A DNA stretch of 29,206 bases from a virus: positions 1 through 29,206 of the IMG/VR virus record IMGVR_UViG_3300042542_001082. The stretch is one strand, 5' to 3'. Each line of letters starts with the position of its first letter. The stretch's first letter is position 1. Positions 16,335 through 24,728 of this stretch are shown here, piece after piece. Below the pieces are notes generated by a model, which was given only the letters and a program-made list of their open reading frames with translations, searched no databases and was not told the DNA's origin. The position numbers and the translations under genes are program-made.

Positions 16335-16703
16335 ATGGCATCAAATAAAGAATCAACTACCTCCGTTGGAGTAGTCGCACCGTTAACAGACTATGCTGAC
16401 GGAATTACCACGTATTATTTAGCCCCACACTTTGGAAGAAACTATCCAGTAAGAAGAGATGGAGATTTAATCTCTGTATCCCTAGAAGACGAATCTTTTG
16501 TTGTAGAAGGAGAAGATGAAGAAGAGGGTCCAGAAAAGCCAGGACTTTCTAGAAAATCTCCAACACTTATGGACATAGAATTAATTTCTAACGAAGTTGT
16601 TTATGATGCTGCAAATAATCCAACAGCAAAAGTTACTTTTAAAGTTAGAAATTCAAGTGGCGAGATGGTAAAAGCAGTGAATGTGTTGGTGCAAAAAAGA
16701 TGA
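16335..16703 (+). CDS. Small tail protein, unknown function
   Basis: A protein of 122 residues between the hub genes and the fibre genes. The N-terminal half contains TTYYLAPHFGRNYPVRRDGD; an acidic stretch follows near 57-66 (EGEDEEEGPE); the last third is a beta-rich Ig-like segment (AKVTFKVRNSSGEMVKAV). No ribosome binding site precedes ATG 16335, but an extended -10 promoter is placed so that transcription would begin at the ATG, which suggests a leaderless message. It overlaps the next gene by four bases (ATGA). Its place suggests a tail-tip or fibre-attachment protein; I do not recognise the family. Confidence 0.6.
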   Translation: MASNKESTTSVGVVAPLTDYADGITTYYLAPHFGRNYPVRRDGDLISVSLEDESFVVEGEDEEEGPEKPGLSRKSPTLMDIELISNEVVYDAANNPTAKVTFKVRNSSGEMVKAVNVLVQKR

Positions 16704-17602
16704 TAACTAAATTTGGTAAAAGATTTCTCATAGATTTTATTGCTGGAAATTCAAACTTTGATTCTAAAGATTTGGCAATCGGTATCGCTACTGGAACACA
16801 ACTGTCTGAAGCAGACACGAATACGAGACTTGGCTTTGAAATTTATAGAATGCCAGTAACCCTATCATCTATTAATATTGAGAGTGATGGATCTGGAGGA
16901 TTTAACTATTATTCAATATTTAAAGCTACAATACCTCAAGATATCTCTGGAGTAATAACAGAGATTGGACTATATCCTGGACTTAGAAAGTCTATTAATT
17001 TTTATGATAGCAAGTTTATAACAGCGTTTGAAAATAATATTTTATGGGCAGACTCCAGCGGGAATAGCCCAGCACTTGAATCAAATTCAACAGATGGAAC
17101 AACATTTGTTTCTAAAATAGGCGAAAACATGGTTAGATTTAATGTTACTCAATCTACATCAAAAGAATATAAGAATACGATTGCCCTACTAGATTTGTCT
17201 GGATATAGCGTAAATGATAGTCTTACCCTTGCGTATAAAAAAGCAGATAACAATACTTCAAAAATTAGAGTTAAGTTTTATAGTTCTAGTTCTGCATACT
17301 ACTATGCCGATTTTACTCCATCTGGATCAAATGAAGATAAGGTTCAATCTGTTTCAATGTCTAATCTTTTTAGTAATATTGTGGGTTCACCAGATTTAAC
17401 AAATATTACAAGCATAGGAATTGAGGTTACTGCGGGATCTGGTGGGAACACGGTAGTATACTTTGACGGACTTAGGGTTAATGACGAAGACACATTTGAC
17501 CCACAATATGGCTTAATAGCAAGACATGTTCTAACAACCCCACTTCAGAAACCATCGGGTCGTCCAGTAGACATAGAATATAAATTGCAGCTGGAGTTTT
17601 AA
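16700..17602 (+). CDS. Tail fibre-type protein with carbohydrate-binding-like module
   Basis: A protein of 300 residues. The N-terminal ~100 residues include FGKRFLIDFIAG, a strand-rich middle, and GVITEIGLYPG, a motif style seen near the start of tail-collar and fibre proteins. Residues about 110-255 form a jelly-roll-like module (MVRFNVTQSTSKEYKNTIAL, SLTLAYKKADNNTSKIRVKF, NITSIGIEVTAG, VVYFDGLRVND), typical of carbohydrate-binding modules that end in a ...YFDGLRV strand. The C-terminus HVLTTPLQKPSGRPVDIEYK completes the fold begun at the N-terminus, so the module looks inserted. Start ATG 16700 overlaps the previous TGA. Probable role: binding surface sugars of the host; not proven. Confidence 0.55.
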   Translation: MITKFGKRFLIDFIAGNSNFDSKDLAIGIATGTQLSEADTNTRLGFEIYRMPVTLSSINIESDGSGGFNYYSIFKATIPQDISGVITEIGLYPGLRKSINFYDSKFITAFENNILWADSSGNSPALESNSTDGTTFVSKIGENMVRFNVTQSTSKEYKNTIALLDLSGYSVNDSLTLAYKKADNNTSKIRVKFYSSSSAYYYADFTPSGSNEDKVQSVSMSNLFSNIVGSPDLTNITSIGIEVTAGSGGNTVVYFDGLRVNDEDTFDPQYGLIARHVLTTPLQKPSGRPVDIEYKLQLEF

Positions 17603-20461
17603 ATGTCATCATTAGATGCAGCTAACTTTGAAAAGTATTATCCTAAAGATTTAATTATAAACCCCACCTCAGAAATTTTAGCAGCAAACACTGCAACGGA
17701 CAAAAATAATTTTACAGTTGTTGTACCAAATTTAAAAATAGGTTCAGGTTATGCATTTCAATTTCAATATGTTTTTGAAGATGGTGTAAAAAGTGATTGG
17801 TCTAATAGTTATACGCTAACAACTGCTGGCTATGTCACAAAATTAACCACACCAACAATTACGGTGACTCCCGCAACCTTGGGGTATATAGTTTCTTATA
17901 CAGCTCAAACCGATTCCAACTTTGCATATGCTATTATTGAAGAATCAGTATCTACTTCAAATACCGCTCCGACAAGCGGCTACCAGCAGGTTGGAGTAAC
18001 TTCTTCTAATCCAATTACAATAACCGTTGGTAATGTTTTAAAAAGATGGGTTCGAGTAAAGCTTACAGACAAAATTTCTGGTGGCACCACTTACTCTAAT
18101 GTAGTAGCAGTAACTCCCGTAGACCCAGTTGCAGAAGCAACAGACTCAGTTGCACCAGATCCAATACAATCAGCAACAGCAACCCCTAGCGCAGACTCTA
18201 GCGATTCATCTGGAATATCAGGAATTATTAATTTATCAATAGTTAATGCAGTAGCCACCGCCCCATCTGATTTTAATGCCTACATTGTAAAAATAGTAAG
18301 ACAGTCGGACAGCCGAGAATGGACTCAGCCATTTTATAGCAAGACATATTTGAATACGCTGTCCGTAAAACTAGGAATTGTAGTAGGTCAGTCATACTCG
18401 TTATCTGTAGCAACTACAGACGGCAGAAATCAATCGGCTTTTGTAAACGTTACTGGTAATCCAATAGCGGTATCTGACACAAGATCAAATACATCTGTAG
18501 CAACAGCCTTTGTAGCTTCAGCAACAGATTCTATTTTAAATATAAGCTGGACTGCGTCAGCAGATGCAAGCGTTCAGTCATATAGGGTTCAATTAACAAC
18601 CAATGCCGACACTAGTTTTAGTTCCCCGCTTCAAGAGGTATATGCAAATTCTAATACGGTGTCATTTGGAGGCCTATCTCCAAACACCACATATAGAATT
18701 CGTATTACCGCAAAATATGGAACTGGTCTTTTAAGTACAAATCATCTTATTGGAACTGCAACTCTTAATGCATCTGGATCAATAAGTGACGGTCAAGCTC
18801 CTACTACTAACCCCTCTATAACAACTAGTAACATAAAATCTTTGTTTGGTGCTTTTGCAATTACATTTCCAGAGGTTGTAAATAATGATGCGGTAGTTTA
18901 TGAAGTTTTTATAAAAACTACAAATGCCACTGGAATTGTAGATCCTCAGTACAAGGTGTTAGAAGTCGGCGGCACATTTGCAGTAGTAAAAACTTTAGCA
19001 GATAAAACCACAGCTTTGTCTTATGGAACAAATTATTTTATTGCCATTAGAGCAAAAGACAATGATGGAGTTTCTACTGGAACAGTAACAGCAGTAGGTC
19101 CAGTTCAAACAACTCAGGTGGCAAATGCTGATTTAGCAGCAGATTCTGTATTTGCAAATAATATCAAAGCTGGAGAAATTGATGCAAGTAAGATGGTTAC
19201 CGACCTCCTGTTTGCTGAAAAAACAATAAACGTTGGAGAGACTACATCTTTAAATAGAGTTAGGCTAGATGGAACGACTGTAACTTTAAATGATTTTCCT
19301 ACTGGAACATTTTCTGCAAAAGGAAGAATTTTTATAGGGGCTGGAAATTATTATAGTAGTGGTACGTCATTCTATGCAGATAATACTGGAAGATTTTCAA
19401 TTGGAGACAAGCTAAGATTTAATGGTACAGACCTTACAATAAATGGTAGCGGTACATTTACTGGTTTATTAACTACTGGTTCTGGAAGCAATGTAATTAA
19501 AGTTGGAACTGGAGCTAATGGAGCAAACAATGGTATATATATAGGAGCAAGCGCAGACTATATTTATACTGACGGTACGTTTAGCCTTGGAGCAGGAGCC
19601 ATAACTGGCTCTTCAACATCTTTAAGTGTTAAGGGAGAATTAGAAGTAAAGGGCACAAGTAAGGTCATAGGAGATTTACAGATAGATCCTAGTGGTAGCG
19701 GTGTTTTTTATGTAGGTGCAAACAAAACAATAGGTGGAACTGGCGACAAGATTATAATAAACTCATCAGGAATTGCAGCATATCCAAGCAATACTGCATC
19801 TCCAACATTTTCATTAGCAAAAGATGGGACTGGAAAAATTGGTGGGTGGCAAATCAATGCCACATCTTTGTCTGCTGTTTCTGGAACAATGACATTAAAC
19901 GCTGCCGATCAAACAATTACATTTAAAAATGGTTTTATTATGGATAACGATATCATATCTGTTCCAGTAGTTTCTTCAACATCTTCAAGTGGTTCAAGCT
20001 CTACAGAAATAGATACGCCAGAATCAGAGTATTCTTCATTTGCCTCTGGATCAAATTCTTCAGCTTCCAGTACGTTTGCTATTAAGCTTCCCACTCAAAA
20101 TACTACAAATAGCCCAAAGTTTGTTATGACAAATGATGCTACAAGTGGATCATCTATTCTTTTATCAAACTATGGAAACAGTAGCTTCTCTTCAATACAG
20201 CTTGCAAATGGTGGGGTAGACATTAACTTAGGTAGAACTGGAGCTATAACCTTAAGAGGATTTACAGCTAAATATCACTATACATACAACTATAGTGTTG
20301 CATCAGCAATGCTTATGATTAAGCCAGACGGTACTGTGTCCAGCGGTAGATCTATATTTAAATCTGGTGCAGCTGAAACATCCATTGTTCCATCCAGCGG
20401 AACATCTAGTCACTCACACGTTGGTTTGATTGGCGACTTAATGTTTAGTACGGCGGATTAA
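17603..20461 (+). CDS. Long tail fibre with fibronectin III-like domains
   Basis: A protein of 952 residues. The first ~505 residues read as about five fibronectin III/Ig-like repeats; the clearest runs near 295-390 (ILNISWTASADASVQSYRVQ, then NTTYRIRITAKYG). A short helical segment near 506-545 (ADLAADSVFANNIKAGEIDA, SKMVTDLLFAEK) resembles the trimerising region after FnIII domains in lambda gpJ-like hub/fibre proteins. Residues 545-780 are Gly/Thr/Ser-rich short strands (FSIGDKLRFNGTDLTINGSG), likely a trimeric beta structure. A Ser-rich linker lies at about 786-826, and the C-terminus ends SHSHVGLIGDLMFSTAD. ATG 17603 follows the previous stop at once, with GGAG six bases upstream. Arginine codons are mainly AGA. 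Probable role: side or central fibre that reaches the cell wall. Confidence 0.68.
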   Translation: MSSLDAANFEKYYPKDLIINPTSEILAANTATDKNNFTVVVPNLKIGSGYAFQFQYVFEDGVKSDWSNSYTLTTAGYVTKLTTPTITVTPATLGYIVSYTAQTDSNFAYAIIEESVSTSNTAPTSGYQQVGVTSSNPITITVGNVLKRWVRVKLTDKISGGTTYSNVVAVTPVDPVAEATDSVAPDPIQSATATPSADSSDSSGISGIINLSIVNAVATAPSDFNAYIVKIVRQSDSREWTQPFYSKTYLNTLSVKLGIVVGQSYSLSVATTDGRNQSAFVNVTGNPIAVSDTRSNTSVATAFVASATDSILNISWTASADASVQSYRVQLTTNADTSFSSPLQEVYANSNTVSFGGLSPNTTYRIRITAKYGTGLLSTNHLIGTATLNASGSISDGQAPTTNPSITTSNIKSLFGAFAITFPEVVNNDAVVYEVFIKTTNATGIVDPQYKVLEVGGTFAVVKTLADKTTALSYGTNYFIAIRAKDNDGVSTGTVTAVGPVQTTQVANADLAADSVFANNIKAGEIDASKMVTDLLFAEKTINVGETTSLNRVRLDGTTVTLNDFPTGTFSAKGRIFIGAGNYYSSGTSFYADNTGRFSIGDKLRFNGTDLTINGSGTFTGLLTTGSGSNVIKVGTGANGANNGIYIGASADYIYTDGTFSLGAGAITGSSTSLSVKGELEVKGTSKVIGDLQIDPSGSGVFYVGANKTIGGTGDKIIINSSGIAAYPSNTASPTFSLAKDGTGKIGGWQINATSLSAVSGTMTLNAADQTITFKNGFIMDNDIISVPVVSSTSSSGSSSTEIDTPESEYSSFASGSNSSASSTFAIKLPTQNTTNSPKFVMTNDATSGSSILLSNYGNSSFSSIQLANGGVDINLGRTGAITLRGFTAKYHYTYNYSVASAMLMIKPDGTVSSGRSIFKSGAAETSIVPSSGTSSHSHVGLIGDLMFSTAD

Positions 20462-20463
20462 AA

Positions 20464-23400
20464 ATGGCTGGGAAGACATATATAAAAACATCAGATACTA
20501 CATGGGCTAAAATAAAAAAGATTTACTTGAAGACTGGCGGGCAAACATGGACTGCTGTAAGAAAAGCTTATATAAAAACTGGAACAGGTACTTGGAGAAA
20601 AGTATATGATACTGCAAGCAATAAACCATTTTTAAGAAATAATGACTTCCCAAGAATAAGACTTAATTCATTTAGAAGTGCTGGGTATATAGAAGCTCCT
20701 CCAGTCCAAATGATGGGGCCATCAACTGGATCTGCCAATGGTTGGCCTTTAGGAGCAATAGGAACCTACTTATATGGGGCTAATGCAGACGATTTATCTA
20801 ATTATGTTTCTGGAAACGGAAGTAGCATTACTTACACCTACAATTGGTACTGGAACGAAACTGGAAATCAAAACGATGACCAAGAATGGACTGGCGACGT
20901 AAATTCTGGATCAGATAGAGATTTATTTCAAAATAACTCTACATACTTAGGAGCATCTGACGGCGACTACTTTGATAAAAATTTTCTTACATTTAAAGTC
21001 AATGCAACCAATTCAGCAGGAACTCTTTCAGCTAGCAGCCCACAAGTTTATATTGTAAGGCAAAGACCTAGCGGAACAATTAATTTAATAAATACTAGCG
21101 TTGATGTTCCAGAAACATTATCTGCAAGTTTTACTTATCAAAATGAGTGGTATAGAAAACCAGACTTAGCTAATTCATACATAGAATGGTTTGCAATAGA
21201 TTCTGCTGGAGAAGCATTAACAACAAGCAACAGAGTAGCAATAGAATATTTAAATTCTGTAGTTACAACTGGCACAACAACAAAATCTGGAACGGTATAT
21301 CATAATGCCACATTAGCAAATAAAATATATACAGTGCGTATTACTTTGAATAACTCAAACACTCAATCTGCAGTAATTCCTATATCTGGATTTATCCCAA
21401 CTTCTCCAGTTACTCAAGAAGATTCAACGGATCCAGGATCAGAAATTTCTGTTACCACATTAAACATTTTAGATTATTATAATCAAAAAGGTACTGACAA
21501 CAGAGGATATATTCCAGTTGCAGGACTTTTTAAAATTCAATCTAATGTAACTGGTGTTAATTCAAGCACAACATATAGAATTAGATACAGAATATTTAAT
21601 TGGCAAAACCTTAGCTACTATGGAATGGATGGAACAAATTATGGATCTGCCGCTAGTAGTGCATGGACTACAAGAACTGGATCTAATTCGAGTTTTGGCT
21701 TTGGCGGAACATTAATTAATAACATTACCGTATCAGGAACAACTGCTACATTAACTCACAATGAAAGCATCAGCTCATCTTCGTTTGGATCAACTACCTT
21801 TGCCCCTGGAGGCCAAGATAGATGGCAAATTGAAATAGAAGTTAGTGCTTTAAAGAATTCAGTAAGAAAATATTATGCAGATGTGGTTGGCGGAATTCCG
21901 TATTATGTTTCTAGAGCAGCAACCTCAACACTTTCTGCATCTCCTTCTAATGCTCAAGTAAATGAGAATGTAACCCTTTCTGGCTCATTTGGAGGCCTAG
22001 GAGGAGGCAGTTCTTATCCAAGACAATACAGGATTTATTATGGAGATGGAACCGACAGCGGATACTTGCCAATTGGAGAATACTCCTTTGGAACTGCCAA
22101 TCCAAGTTTTTCAGTAACAAAACAGTATACTGCCACTGGAGAATATTTTCCATATATTATAACAATGCCAGACTACCAAACCACTAGTACATCTCTTGTG
22201 GTTGCTGCAGCATTAACTGCACCGACAAGTACATCTATTGTTTCTATGTCTAGACTTAATGATACTACAGTTAGAGCAGTTATTGGTTCCTCTGGCGGAA
22301 GCGGACCTTATTATCAACTATACTGGACAAGTGGGGTTGCTCCAACAACAGCATCATATGACGCTGCAGGCACAACAAGTACCGTAACAGAAGATTTTAG
22401 TTTTTCAAATGGAATCACATATTATTTTTACATGAGATCTTCTAATCAAAACTTAGGGGACACAATAGTTAATGGAACTGCAACAGCTGGAACTTATAGT
22501 GCGTATGGAGGATCAGCCTCGTATACTTTTGCTCAGCCATCTGGAACTATGAGCGTTTCTCCGTCATCTGGTACAGCTGGATCTACACAATTTACTGCAA
22601 CTCCTTCTATAAGTTCTGCTCCTAATGCACAAATATCATATCAGTGGCAGTATTTTGAAGGCGGGTCTTTTGGATGGGTTGCACTAAGTGGAGCTACATC
22701 TTCAACATATACGCCACCTTCAAACTATGTTTCTATATACGGATCTAATTTAAGATGCCAAATAACTGCAAATAATGGAGTTGGAAATACTCTTACACTA
22801 TCTGCGAATGCAACTGTTGCAGCAGCAGCATCAAAACTATCGACTCCAAGTAATGTTGCAGCAACAGATAATCTTTCAACTGGTATTAGAGTTTCTTGGA
22901 CAAATGTATCAAATGCGGCAACTTACGGAGTTTGGTGGGGAGGACAACCAGGATATGATAGTAGCCCAGACTTTGGAGGACCAAATAATAATGGCGGGAA
23001 AACAATTACAGGTACCCCATTTTTGGACGATGGCGTTGCAACTGGAACTACTAGAGATTACTATGTCCAAGCATTTCCTGCTTCTGGCTCTACCTCATTT
23101 TTAAAATCAGATTGGTCACTAGGAGATTCTGGAACAAGAGTGGCAGCAGCCACTGCTCCAACTGGTGGATCTGTATCGGTAAATCCAACAACTGGAACAG
23201 CTGGATCTACAACATATACCGCATCAACATCTGGTTGGACAGGATCAGGAACCATAACCTATTCCTACTCCTGGCAAAGATTTACAAACGGTGTATTTTC
23301 ATATCAAGAGATAGCAACTGGATCAACATTTTCACCTACAGTAAGTCAAAATTCTAGCGCATTAGCTTGGCTATTAGTTGTTACAGCTTCTAATGGAGTG

Positions 23401-23745
23401 TCTCCAAATGGTACAGCATCTACATCATTTACAGTAAATAATCCAGTAGCATCTACTCCATCAACTCCTGGAACTCCGACTTTGACATACGTTCCTGCAA
23501 ATAATACTTCTACTACTTGGGGATATAGCGCAACTTGGGGTGCATCTACTGGAACAGGAACAATTCAGTATCAGATAGACGGTCTAGGCTCATCTGGAGG
23601 ATCAGCAACACTAGGTCTTTATGGCACAAACTCTGCAAGTTTTAATTTGTCTAGAAACGATAACCTCTGGCAAATAAGGGTACGAGCTACAAACAATGGC
23701 GGATCAACTTGGTCTAGCTATTCAGGATACTCAAACTCAGCATAG
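20464..23745 (+). CDS. Large fibre protein: N-terminal 15-residue repeats plus Ig/FnIII-like domains
   Basis: A protein of 1093 residues. Residues 4-48 are three perfect-length 15-residue repeats, KTYIKTSDTTWAKIK, KIYLKTGGQTWTAVR and KAYIKTGTGTWRKVY, likely a basic beta attachment module. The rest is beta-rich: an Ig-like domain about 72-195 (TYTYNWYWNETG), middle domains with a PKD-like feel near 495-580 (RIYYGDGTDSGY), an Ig-like domain near 690-785 (ISYQWQYFEGG), a FnIII-like domain near 794-890 (PSNVAATDNLSTGIRVSWT), a second Ig-like copy near 900-995 (ITYSYSWQRFTNG) and a final domain to the end. Two domains start with related phrases, MSVSPSSGTAGSTQFTA and VSVNPTTGTAGSTTYTA. No enzyme motif was recognised. 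Likely an adhesive fibre. The next gene's ribosome site overlaps its stop codon. Confidence 0.65.
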   Translation: MAGKTYIKTSDTTWAKIKKIYLKTGGQTWTAVRKAYIKTGTGTWRKVYDTASNKPFLRNNDFPRIRLNSFRSAGYIEAPPVQMMGPSTGSANGWPLGAIGTYLYGANADDLSNYVSGNGSSITYTYNWYWNETGNQNDDQEWTGDVNSGSDRDLFQNNSTYLGASDGDYFDKNFLTFKVNATNSAGTLSASSPQVYIVRQRPSGTINLINTSVDVPETLSASFTYQNEWYRKPDLANSYIEWFAIDSAGEALTTSNRVAIEYLNSVVTTGTTTKSGTVYHNATLANKIYTVRITLNNSNTQSAVIPISGFIPTSPVTQEDSTDPGSEISVTTLNILDYYNQKGTDNRGYIPVAGLFKIQSNVTGVNSSTTYRIRYRIFNWQNLSYYGMDGTNYGSAASSAWTTRTGSNSSFGFGGTLINNITVSGTTATLTHNESISSSSFGSTTFAPGGQDRWQIEIEVSALKNSVRKYYADVVGGIPYYVSRAATSTLSASPSNAQVNENVTLSGSFGGLGGGSSYPRQYRIYYGDGTDSGYLPIGEYSFGTANPSFSVTKQYTATGEYFPYIITMPDYQTTSTSLVVAAALTAPTSTSIVSMSRLNDTTVRAVIGSSGGSGPYYQLYWTSGVAPTTASYDAAGTTSTVTEDFSFSNGITYYFYMRSSNQNLGDTIVNGTATAGTYSAYGGSASYTFAQPSGTMSVSPSSGTAGSTQFTATPSISSAPNAQISYQWQYFEGGSFGWVALSGATSSTYTPPSNYVSIYGSNLRCQITANNGVGNTLTLSANATVAAAASKLSTPSNVAATDNLSTGIRVSWTNVSNAATYGVWWGGQPGYDSSPDFGGPNNNGGKTITGTPFLDDGVATGTTRDYYVQAFPASGSTSFLKSDWSLGDSGTRVAAATAPTGGSVSVNPTTGTAGSTTYTASTSGWTGSGTITYSYSWQRFTNGVFSYQEIATGSTFSPTVSQNSSALAWLLVVTASNGVSPNGTASTSFTVNNPVASTPSTPGTPTLTYVPANNTSTTWGYSATWGASTGTGTIQYQIDGLGSSGGSATLGLYGTNSASFNLSRNDNLWQIRVRATNNGGSTWSSYSGYSNSA

Positions 23746-23752
23746 GAGTCAT

Positions 23753-23941
23753 ATGAATATAGAAGAAAAAAGAAATATAATTTTACAAAGAATATCTCAA
23801 TTAGATGAACGTATTCAAATACTTCAATCTAATATAGATGGCGGGTACCAAAATAAAGAAGGATTACCAAGCTTTGAGTCTTTAATTCAAGATTCAATAA
23901 GGGCAAAAAATGCTCTTATTGCCGCTATTGACGATTTATAG
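23753..23941 (+). CDS. Small helical-hairpin protein, unknown function
   Basis: A protein of 62 residues. AGGAGT at 23744-23749 and ATG 23753 fix the start; the frame is open farther upstream inside the fibre gene, but that part is a shadow. Two predicted helices (EEKRNIILQRISQLDERIQI and FESLIQDSIRAKNALIAAID) flank a polar loop with GGYQNKEGLP. The heptad spacing of I and L suggests a coiled-coil hairpin. No membrane segment, so not a holin. It follows the fibre gene with seven bases between stop and start and carries the -35 element of the next promoter in its last codons. It may be a fibre-associated or trimerising partner; I do not recognise the family. Confidence 0.62.
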   Translation: MNIEEKRNIILQRISQLDERIQILQSNIDGGYQNKEGLPSFESLIQDSIRAKNALIAAIDDL

Positions 23942-23957
23942 TTAAATGGTATAATAA
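23928..23957 (+). promoter_or_regulatory. Strong sigma70-like promoter with extended -10
   Basis: TTGACG at 23928-23933 and TGGTATAAT at 23947-23955 are separated so that the hexamers lie 16 bases apart. The -35 lies inside the last codons of the preceding gene. The expected start near 23962 leaves an 11-base leader that is little more than the ribosome site AGGAGG. Confidence 0.68.
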
Positions 23958-23972
23958 TGAAAGGAGGCAAAA

Positions 23973-24188
23973 ATGACATTGTTAACAAATGCAGATAAGT
24001 TAAACCTTGTAAATCAGCACATGAAAAGTATTGATTTCCAGATGTATAATTTTCAGCTAGATCTAATTGAAGCAAATTCTGAATCTCCAGTAAATTCAGA
24101 AACTGTTTCAAATATTACTGGTAAAATTAACGTTTTAACCGCAAAGAGAACTGCTCTGGAATCAGAAGCAGAAGGATTAGAGGAATAG
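23973..24188 (+). CDS. Small helical-hairpin protein, related in plan to its upstream neighbour
   Basis: A protein of 71 residues, with AAGGAGG at 23961-23967 five bases before ATG 23973. Helix one (KLNLVNQHMKSIDFQMYNFQ, continuing to LDLIEA) and helix two (VSNITGKINVLTAKRTALES) flank a loop SESPVNSE. It has the same helix-loop-helix plan and similar size as the 62-residue protein before it. Small coiled-coil proteins of this style occur near tail-fibre genes in actinophages by my recollection; none has a known job. It has its own strong promoter, so it can be made apart from the fibres. Confidence 0.62.
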   Translation: MTLLTNADKLNLVNQHMKSIDFQMYNFQLDLIEANSESPVNSETVSNITGKINVLTAKRTALESEAEGLEE

Positions 24189-24196
24189 GAATATAA

Positions 24197-24382
24197 ATGG
24201 CAGAAAAAGCGGAATTAGTTATTACCGCCCTACAGCAACGCATAGGAGAGATTGTATCTAATTATGAAACTCAAATTGCATTTTTACGGGCAGAAATTAC
24301 TAAGCTTATGGAAGAAAGGGATGCAAAGGTTGAAGCTGTTAAAGACTACGAAGAACACCTTAGCGATCTCACAGCCGACTAA
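24197..24382 (+). CDS. Small coiled-coil protein
   Basis: A protein of 61 residues that is almost one continuous helix with heptad character (ELVITALQQRIGEIVSNYET, FLRAEITKLMEERDAKVEAV). AGGA at 24187-24190 precedes ATG 24197 by six bases, and the preceding stop is eight bases upstream. Such a rod could trimerise the domain encoded just downstream in another frame (start near 24321, clear protein sequence only from about 24366). The two may be separate chains or one protein made by a frameshift; see the findings. Confidence 0.58.
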   Translation: MAEKAELVITALQQRIGEIVSNYETQIAFLRAEITKLMEERDAKVEAVKDYEEHLSDLTAD

Positions 24383-24728
24383 TTTTCCTTCAGGTATCGC
24401 TGTAAAAACAGATAAAGATACGTATTGGATTAAAGATGGTAAAAGATATAAATTGATTTCCGATAGGGCCGCCCAGTCTTGGTGCTTTACTACCGTATTG
24501 GCAACTGAGGCGGCATTATCAGGGATTAAGCTTGTAGGTAAGCTAGGATTTAGAGACGGCACCTTGATCAAGAACGTCGCAGATGGTAAAATGTATCTAG
24601 TATCACAGAATAAACTAAGACACATTGTAGACCCAGATTCATTTAATCGATACGGTCTCGATAGGTCAAAAATGATTGAGGTTTCTGAAAAAGAAATTTC
24701 AGCACACGATTTAGGAGAAAATTTATAA
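24321..24728 (+). CDS. Virion surface protein with two short WIKDGKRY-type beta repeats
   Basis: The frame is open from 24252, but everything before about 24366 is the shadow of the coiled-coil gene in another frame. I give ATG 24321, preceded by GGAAG at 24310-24314, for a 135-residue product, with low certainty about the start. The credible part begins SQPTNFPSGIAVKTDKDTYW. It carries two related units, TYWIKDGKRYKLIS near 34-47 followed by a hydrophobic stretch, and MYLVSQNKLRHIVDPDSF near 91-108. This pattern (aromatic-hydrophobic strand, Gly/Asn turn, basic R/K, then a helix ending F..xG) occurs in repeat domains of secreted bacterial surface proteins. A cell-wall-facing, possibly fibre-tip role is inferred. 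It overlaps the next ATG (TAATG). Confidence 0.5.
   Translation: MQRLKLLKTTKNTLAISQPTNFPSGIAVKTDKDTYWIKDGKRYKLISDRAAQSWCFTTVLATEAALSGIKLVGKLGFRDGTLIKNVADGKMYLVSQNKLRHIVDPDSFNRYGLDRSKMIEVSEKEISAHDLGENL

Noticed and set aside
20473-20607. CRISPR array or DNA tandem repeat
   Set aside because: The periodicity is 45 bases and seen in the protein; the DNA copies are diverged and there are no spacers. No CRISPR array was seen anywhere.
22775-23357. Two forward frames inside the large fibre gene
   Set aside because: Low-complexity shadows (Leu/Gln-rich and Asn/Ile/Trp-rich) fully inside the Ig/FnIII coding region.
23696-23752. Upstream extension of the 62-residue protein to 23696
   Set aside because: This part overlaps the fibre gene in another frame; AGGAGT before ATG 23753 decides the start.
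24252-24320. ATG 24252 as start of the surface-repeat gene
   Set aside because: The first ~40 residues are a Lys/Leu-rich shadow of the coiled-coil gene.
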